Translations under genes and position numbers: made by a program
Notes under the pieces: model-generated
The model's input: the letters and a program-made list of their open reading frames with translations, nothing else
What the model was told of the DNA's origin: nothing
Database searches by the model: none
Part shown: positions 60,765-64,000 of the stretch, in pieces
Layout: every line of letters starts with the position of its first letter
Numbering within the stretch: position 1 is the stretch's first letter
Origin: Bacteroidales bacterium
Lineage (GTDB): Bacteria; Bacteroidota; Bacteroidia; Bacteroidales; UBA932
Length of the DNA: 64,000 nucleotides
Direction: 5' to 3'
Assembly (NCBI GenBank): GCA_029007435.1
Contig: JAQXHU010000009.1
Coordinates: 40,035 to 104,034, forward strand

Positions 60765-62600
60765 TCATTTGTCCATCAACGACCTGTACCACTCTTTCAT
60801 AATATGGAAAGCGGTTTTTTTCTGTCCCTGCTCTGAAATAAGGCCCTTTCTGTTGAAGTCGTCCTGAATTCCTGCAAGAGCGCGGCGTGGCGAACGGAAA
60901 TCTTTCAGGACCCAGGGAGTGGTGCCTGCAAGACCCGGCATTCTCTCTGTCATCATCTTGATATTCTGACGATAGCAGTCGGCCATATATTCCTCCGTGA
61001 ACCGTTCTGTCCGGTCTCCGTGGAATCCATACAAAGCTCCGGCCCCGAATTCCGAGATGAACACAGGTTTCTCTTCCGGGAATACCCACACAGCGTCCGC
61101 GCAGATATCGGAATTGCCTGTGTACCAGCCCATATATTGATTGAAGCTGATAAGGTCAGTTTTGGAAATCAATGGATCGTCCACAGTCCAGCGGCCGTCT
61201 GCCATCTTCTCTTTCTCCATTGCAGCGCTGATGAGTCTCGTCGGGTCAAGTTCGCGGGCGGTGTCAATCAAAGCGGAGAGAAAAGCCAGCCTCTCATCTG
61301 AAAGCGGAGTCTCATTGGCAACTGACCAGACCACTACATTGGCCCTGTTGATATCCCTTGTTATCATATCCACCAGCTGTTGACGGGCATTGGCGTACGT
61401 GTCAGGATTTTTCCACGAAATTGTCCAGTAAACCGGAATCTCAGACCAGACCATCAGGCCCATCTCCTCGGCAAGCCGCACCATATCCTCATTGTGCGGA
61501 TAGTGGGCGAGACGGACAAAGTTGCAGCCCATCTCTTTGGCCCAGCCAAGAAGTATCCGGTCCTGCTCGGCAGACACTATCCTGCCATTGCTGAACGGAG
61601 CCTCTTCGTGGATGGAGACTCCGCGGCAGAACACTTTCTTTCCGTTGAGAAGAATATCAGTGCCTTTCGTCTCGATAATCCTGAAGCCTATACGGTCATC
61701 TACAGAATCCTCACCGCAGGAAATGGTCACATTGTACAGCTTGGGGTTCTCCGGAGACCACAGTTCAGGACGTGCCTTCAGATTGAACTCCGCATAACCG
61801 GACGCATCAGCTGTCACCGTGGCAGATAATTTCAGTTCAGGTATAGACAACGTCACCTTTTCAGGAGCAGTGCATCCGTCAAGATGCACATATCCGTAAA
61901 TGCTCCTGTAGGACTTGTCGAGCTGGACGGAATAATCACGTATGAACGTTCCGGGTGTCTCCACAATGCATACGCTTCTTGTTATGCCCCCGTAATTCCA
62001 CCAGTCGCAGTTGTCAGTAGGAATGCCGTCTTTGTCCCTGGTGTTGTCCACCATAACGACCAGCGAATTCTCACCGTCCTTGATTTTGTCCGTCACCTCA
62101 ATATTGAAAGGAGTGAAACCTCCTGTGTGACGGCATATTTTCTCCCCGTTGAGGGCGACAACAGCCTCATAATTGACAGCACCGAAATAAAGGAACACCC
62201 TCTTGCCTTCAGGTTTGCTGTAATCAAACTTGGTCCTGTACCAGAGTTTCCCTTCATAATAATACAGCTTGTCATCCTGTGTGTTCCAGTCACCGGGAAC
62301 GTTCAATGTGTAATTTCTGTCAAAATTATACTCTATCAGCTTTGTCCTGTCAGCATCGAAACTCTTGTCGGCGAAAAATGTATCACCCACAGGATTCGGG
62401 ACAAGCCGGTAATTGTAATAACCGTTGCCGTACGGGTCAACTATGTATTTCCACTGTCCGTCAAGCGTCCTGCAGTCCCGCGCACGGATATTGATAATCT
62501 GTGGAGCCGCAGGCACCTCCCCCGGAATGCCTGCCGCAAGCATATCCGGCAATGCGAAACAGACTGACACAGCTGCAAGTGCAATAAGTTTTTTATTCAT
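60765..62600 (-). CDS. GH2 beta-glycosidase (beta-glucuronidase/galactosidase type), secreted
   Basis: This 611-residue protein has a signal peptide (MNKKLIALAAVSVCFALPDMLAAG). It shows a jelly-roll N-terminal domain, an immunoglobulin-like middle domain and a C-terminal barrel. The likely acid/base is E430 (SVANETPLSDE), and the nucleophile is E517 (PVFISEFGAGALYG). GH2 includes beta-galactosidases, beta-glucuronidases and beta-mannosidases, and specificity is not settled by eye. I chose the ATG at 62600 because it gives a normal signal peptide. It overlaps the GH5 gene by 8 bp, so they are co-expressed. Confidence 0.9.
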   Translation of the reverse strand: MNKKLIALAAVSVCFALPDMLAAGIPGEVPAAPQIINIRARDCRTLDGQWKYIVDPYGNGYYNYRLVPNPVGDTFFADKSFDADRTKLIEYNFDRNYTLNVPGDWNTQDDKLYYYEGKLWYRTKFDYSKPEGKRVFLYFGAVNYEAVVALNGEKICRHTGGFTPFNIEVTDKIKDGENSLVVMVDNTRDKDGIPTDNCDWWNYGGITRSVCIVETPGTFIRDYSVQLDKSYRSIYGYVHLDGCTAPEKVTLSIPELKLSATVTADASGYAEFNLKARPELWSPENPKLYNVTISCGEDSVDDRIGFRIIETKGTDILLNGKKVFCRGVSIHEEAPFSNGRIVSAEQDRILLGWAKEMGCNFVRLAHYPHNEDMVRLAEEMGLMVWSEIPVYWTISWKNPDTYANARQQLVDMITRDINRANVVVWSVANETPLSDERLAFLSALIDTARELDPTRLISAAMEKEKMADGRWTVDDPLISKTDLISFNQYMGWYTGNSDICADAVWVFPEEKPVFISEFGAGALYGFHGDRTERFTEEYMADCYRQNIKMMTERMPGLAGTTPWVLKDFRSPRRALAGIQDDFNRKGLISEQGQKKTAFHIMKEWYRSLMDK

Positions 62601-63837
62601 AATTCTCAGCATTGAAGCCCAGAGCCTCAACATATGAGGCGTTCACTGAGCAGTTATTGAATTTAATTGATTCCAGATATTCCTCAAGTGCCCTGCGGCA
62701 CATATCCTTGTCTGGCCTGTGTTCCCTGACAGAGGCATAGTCCGACCTGTCAGACTCAAGAAATCCGCATATCGCATCCCATCCTTCAGGTTTTGGAATA
62801 TTGACAAATGTTCTTGTCGCGTCGAGACGTTTGTAAGTCCAGAATGTCCATCCTATTCCACACTCATCGAGCACTGTCCTGAAATCTCTCACCCAATCGT
62901 CTGTATTCTCGCCTGTCTCTCCCATATACATAGGCCTGCCGGATTTTTCCATAAAATTGACAAATCCTTTGACTGAGCCTTTGACAGGAGGGCATTTGTA
63001 TATGTGGCACGAATACATAAGGTTGTCATCGAAAGTGAAATCGTCATAGACCTTGAAGTTCGTGTTCCACTGCGCTCCGGCCAGAATCACAATATGACGA
63101 GTGTCGTATTTCCGTATTGCCTTCACTGTGCGGATCATCAAAGGCTGTAGCGCCGCATTGAGTTCCTCCTTGTCCTCAAAATAATGCGCAATAGGCTCAT
63201 TCATAAGGTCATATCCGATAATTACAGGCTCAGATGCATACCTTTTGGCAATCCCGCACCAAATCTCGATGAACAGATTCTGGGCCTCAGGCTCGCGGAA
63301 CAGCCAGGGATATCCGTATGAGTCATCAATGTTATCACCGGTCTGTCCTCCCGGGCAGTCGTGCATATCAAGAATCAGCCGCAGTCCATATTTCCGGCAC
63401 CAGGCGACTGTCCTGTCAATCACTTCGAACCCGAGATTTTCATCTGTAGTTCCCATATATCTGTCAGACGTGAAAAGCTTATAATGGAAAGGCAGGCGCA
63501 AGGTATTGACCCCGGCAGCGGCGAGAAACTCTATGTCTCTCTCTGTCACATAGTTGTCAACGAACCTCTTCCAGAAACTGTCCATATAGACCGGTCCGAC
63601 AAGTTGGGACAGTCCGTCATTGATGGAATGTCCGGAATTGGCGCTTTTCGGGAACTGGAACAGATATCCTTCCGGATTCAGCCAGTTGCCGAGATTTGTG
63701 CCGCGGATTTCAAAAAGAGAGCCGTCCTCTGTCACTAGCTTTGTCCCCGATGTCCTGACAAAAGGCATCTCCGATGTGGAGGAGCAAGATGCCAGGACAA
63801 AGGTCAAAGCAAATACAATCAATGATTTATTTAACAT
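62593..63837 (-). CDS. GH5-family glycosidase lipoprotein (cellulase/beta-glucanase fold)
   Basis: This 414-residue predicted lipoprotein has the signal LNKSLIVFALTFVLASC. After IRGTNLGNWLNPEGYLF the barrel shows the acid/base E214 (YDLMNEPIAHYF) and the nucleophile E307 (MYMGETGENTDDW), the GH5 pair. The opening motif resembles exo-beta-1,3-glucanases and related GH5 subfamilies, but the subfamily cannot be fixed by eye. Starts at 63846 and 63879 are possible. The ATG at 63837 overlaps the previous gene by 11 bp and keeps the lipobox. It is the middle gene of the right-edge glycosidase set. Confidence 0.87.
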   Translation of the reverse strand: MLNKSLIVFALTFVLASCSSTSEMPFVRTSGTKLVTEDGSLFEIRGTNLGNWLNPEGYLFQFPKSANSGHSINDGLSQLVGPVYMDSFWKRFVDNYVTERDIEFLAAAGVNTLRLPFHYKLFTSDRYMGTTDENLGFEVIDRTVAWCRKYGLRLILDMHDCPGGQTGDNIDDSYGYPWLFREPEAQNLFIEIWCGIAKRYASEPVIIGYDLMNEPIAHYFEDKEELNAALQPLMIRTVKAIRKYDTRHIVILAGAQWNTNFKVYDDFTFDDNLMYSCHIYKCPPVKGSVKGFVNFMEKSGRPMYMGETGENTDDWVRDFRTVLDECGIGWTFWTYKRLDATRTFVNIPKPEGWDAICGFLESDRSDYASVREHRPDKDMCRRALEEYLESIKFNNCSVNASYVEALGFNAENYE

Positions 63838-64000
63838 ATATCTCATTATTCGGGGATAATGATGAATAATACTCTCCAAGACTTGTGATGGCGCCTTCGG
63901 AGTTGAAGAACCTTGAAGTAATCAGGCCTGTCATCGTATCAGACGCACATCCGAACCAGGAATAGCGGAACACTTCGCTCATCTGTTCGTATGCTGGAAG
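63827..64000 (-). CDS. Glycoside hydrolase-type catalytic-core protein, C-terminal fragment
   Basis: Only the last 57 codons are in the window, and the 5' part lies beyond the right edge. The fragment ends with RYSWFGC, then a GAITSLGEYY pattern, which is a typical end for Asl1/GH128-like and other TIM-barrel glycosidases (an RYAWF strand followed by a Gly-x-Leu/Ile-Tyr tail). The stop is TAA at 63829-63827, and the gene overlaps the GH5 start by 11 bp. The frame, with no in-frame stop and a consistent ending, supports a real gene, but the family is tentative. Confidence 0.6.
   Translation of the reverse strand, partial: LPAYEQMSEVFRYSWFGCASDTMTGLITSRFFNSEGAITSLGEYYSSLSPNNEIYVK

Noticed and set aside
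1..64000. tRNA, rRNA, CRISPR array, prophage or integrative element
   Set aside because: Intergenic regions are short. I saw no cloverleaf with a CCA end or TTCGA arm, no regularly spaced repeats, and no integrase, transposase, portal or relaxase motifs. This was by eye, so a small RNA could be missed.

Overview
The window looks like a chromosomal segment of an anaerobic member of the Bacteroidales (Bacteroidota), possibly Rikenellaceae-like, though the family cannot be fixed from this sequence. The signs are promoters of the Bacteroidota type (TTG, 19-20 bp, TAnnTTTG), secreted proteins with lipoprotein or Sec signals, the Bacteroidota-type fusion of MMPL exporter, acyltransferase and methyltransferase, an anaerobic sulfatase maturase, a split 5'-nucleotidase, paired FKBP lipoproteins beside a DHH phosphoesterase, and several secreted glycoside hydrolases. 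No rRNA, tRNA, CRISPR array, integrase or transposase is visible. About 50 genes are packed in tight operons, and most stops and starts lie within 25 bp of each other.

Layout. 1-6200 (minus) is the promoter-proximal end of what is probably an aryl-polyene/flexirubin-type pigment cluster: glycosyltransferase-DUF2062, the trifunctional MMPL fusion, and a C45 hydrolase cut by the left edge. 6200-12030 (minus) holds sbcD-sbcC and a BtuF-like lipoprotein. 12113-13351 is a secreted alpha/beta hydrolase. 13346-19509 (minus) is a pdxA-recG-WYL regulator-GH125-pnuC operon. 19701-24397 holds rnhA, a secreted S9 peptidase and an AMP-binding acyl ligase. 24409-26265 holds asnB behind a leader that has the parts of a transcription attenuator. 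26293-29877 holds glnS, yicC and a DeoR regulator. 29895-35333 (minus) is ridA-holA-ABC exporter-split 5'-nucleotidase. 35486-38962 is a GDPD-GH31 fusion. 39173-41811 is pgi and anSME. 41834-49155 (minus) is a seven-gene run from nrnA through two FKBP lipoproteins, a MATE pump, a cytidylate-kinase-like protein and a serine hydrolase to a CoA-transferase. 49255-51180 is two conserved unknowns and rsmD. 51213-54936 (minus) is cstA and ackA-ptb. 55025-59172 holds a short ComEC-like protein, an RSH protein and class II aldolase. 59313-59552 is a small inverted-repeat element. 59554-60746 is gmk-nadD. 60765-64000 (minus) is a GH2-GH5-glycosidase gene set running off the right edge.

The most notable find is upstream of asnB. 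A 27-codon open frame (24447-24530) contains nine Asn codons, three of them consecutive. Its last codons carry GTCGGTA, which is repeated in the 3' arm of an intrinsic terminator (24562-24587) and can pair with that terminator's 5' arm. This is the full three-segment logic of an amino-acid attenuator, in which ribosome stalling at Asn codons would favour antitermination and expression of asparagine synthetase. Other points worth following are the GDPD-GH31 fusion, an RSH protein whose synthetase site looks degenerate while its hydrolase site is intact, the 209-bp inverted-repeat element before gmk, the 5'-nucleotidase encoded as two genes in reversed domain order, and promoters that sit almost directly on start codons.

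All calls come from reading the sequence and from general knowledge of the families. No database search was run.
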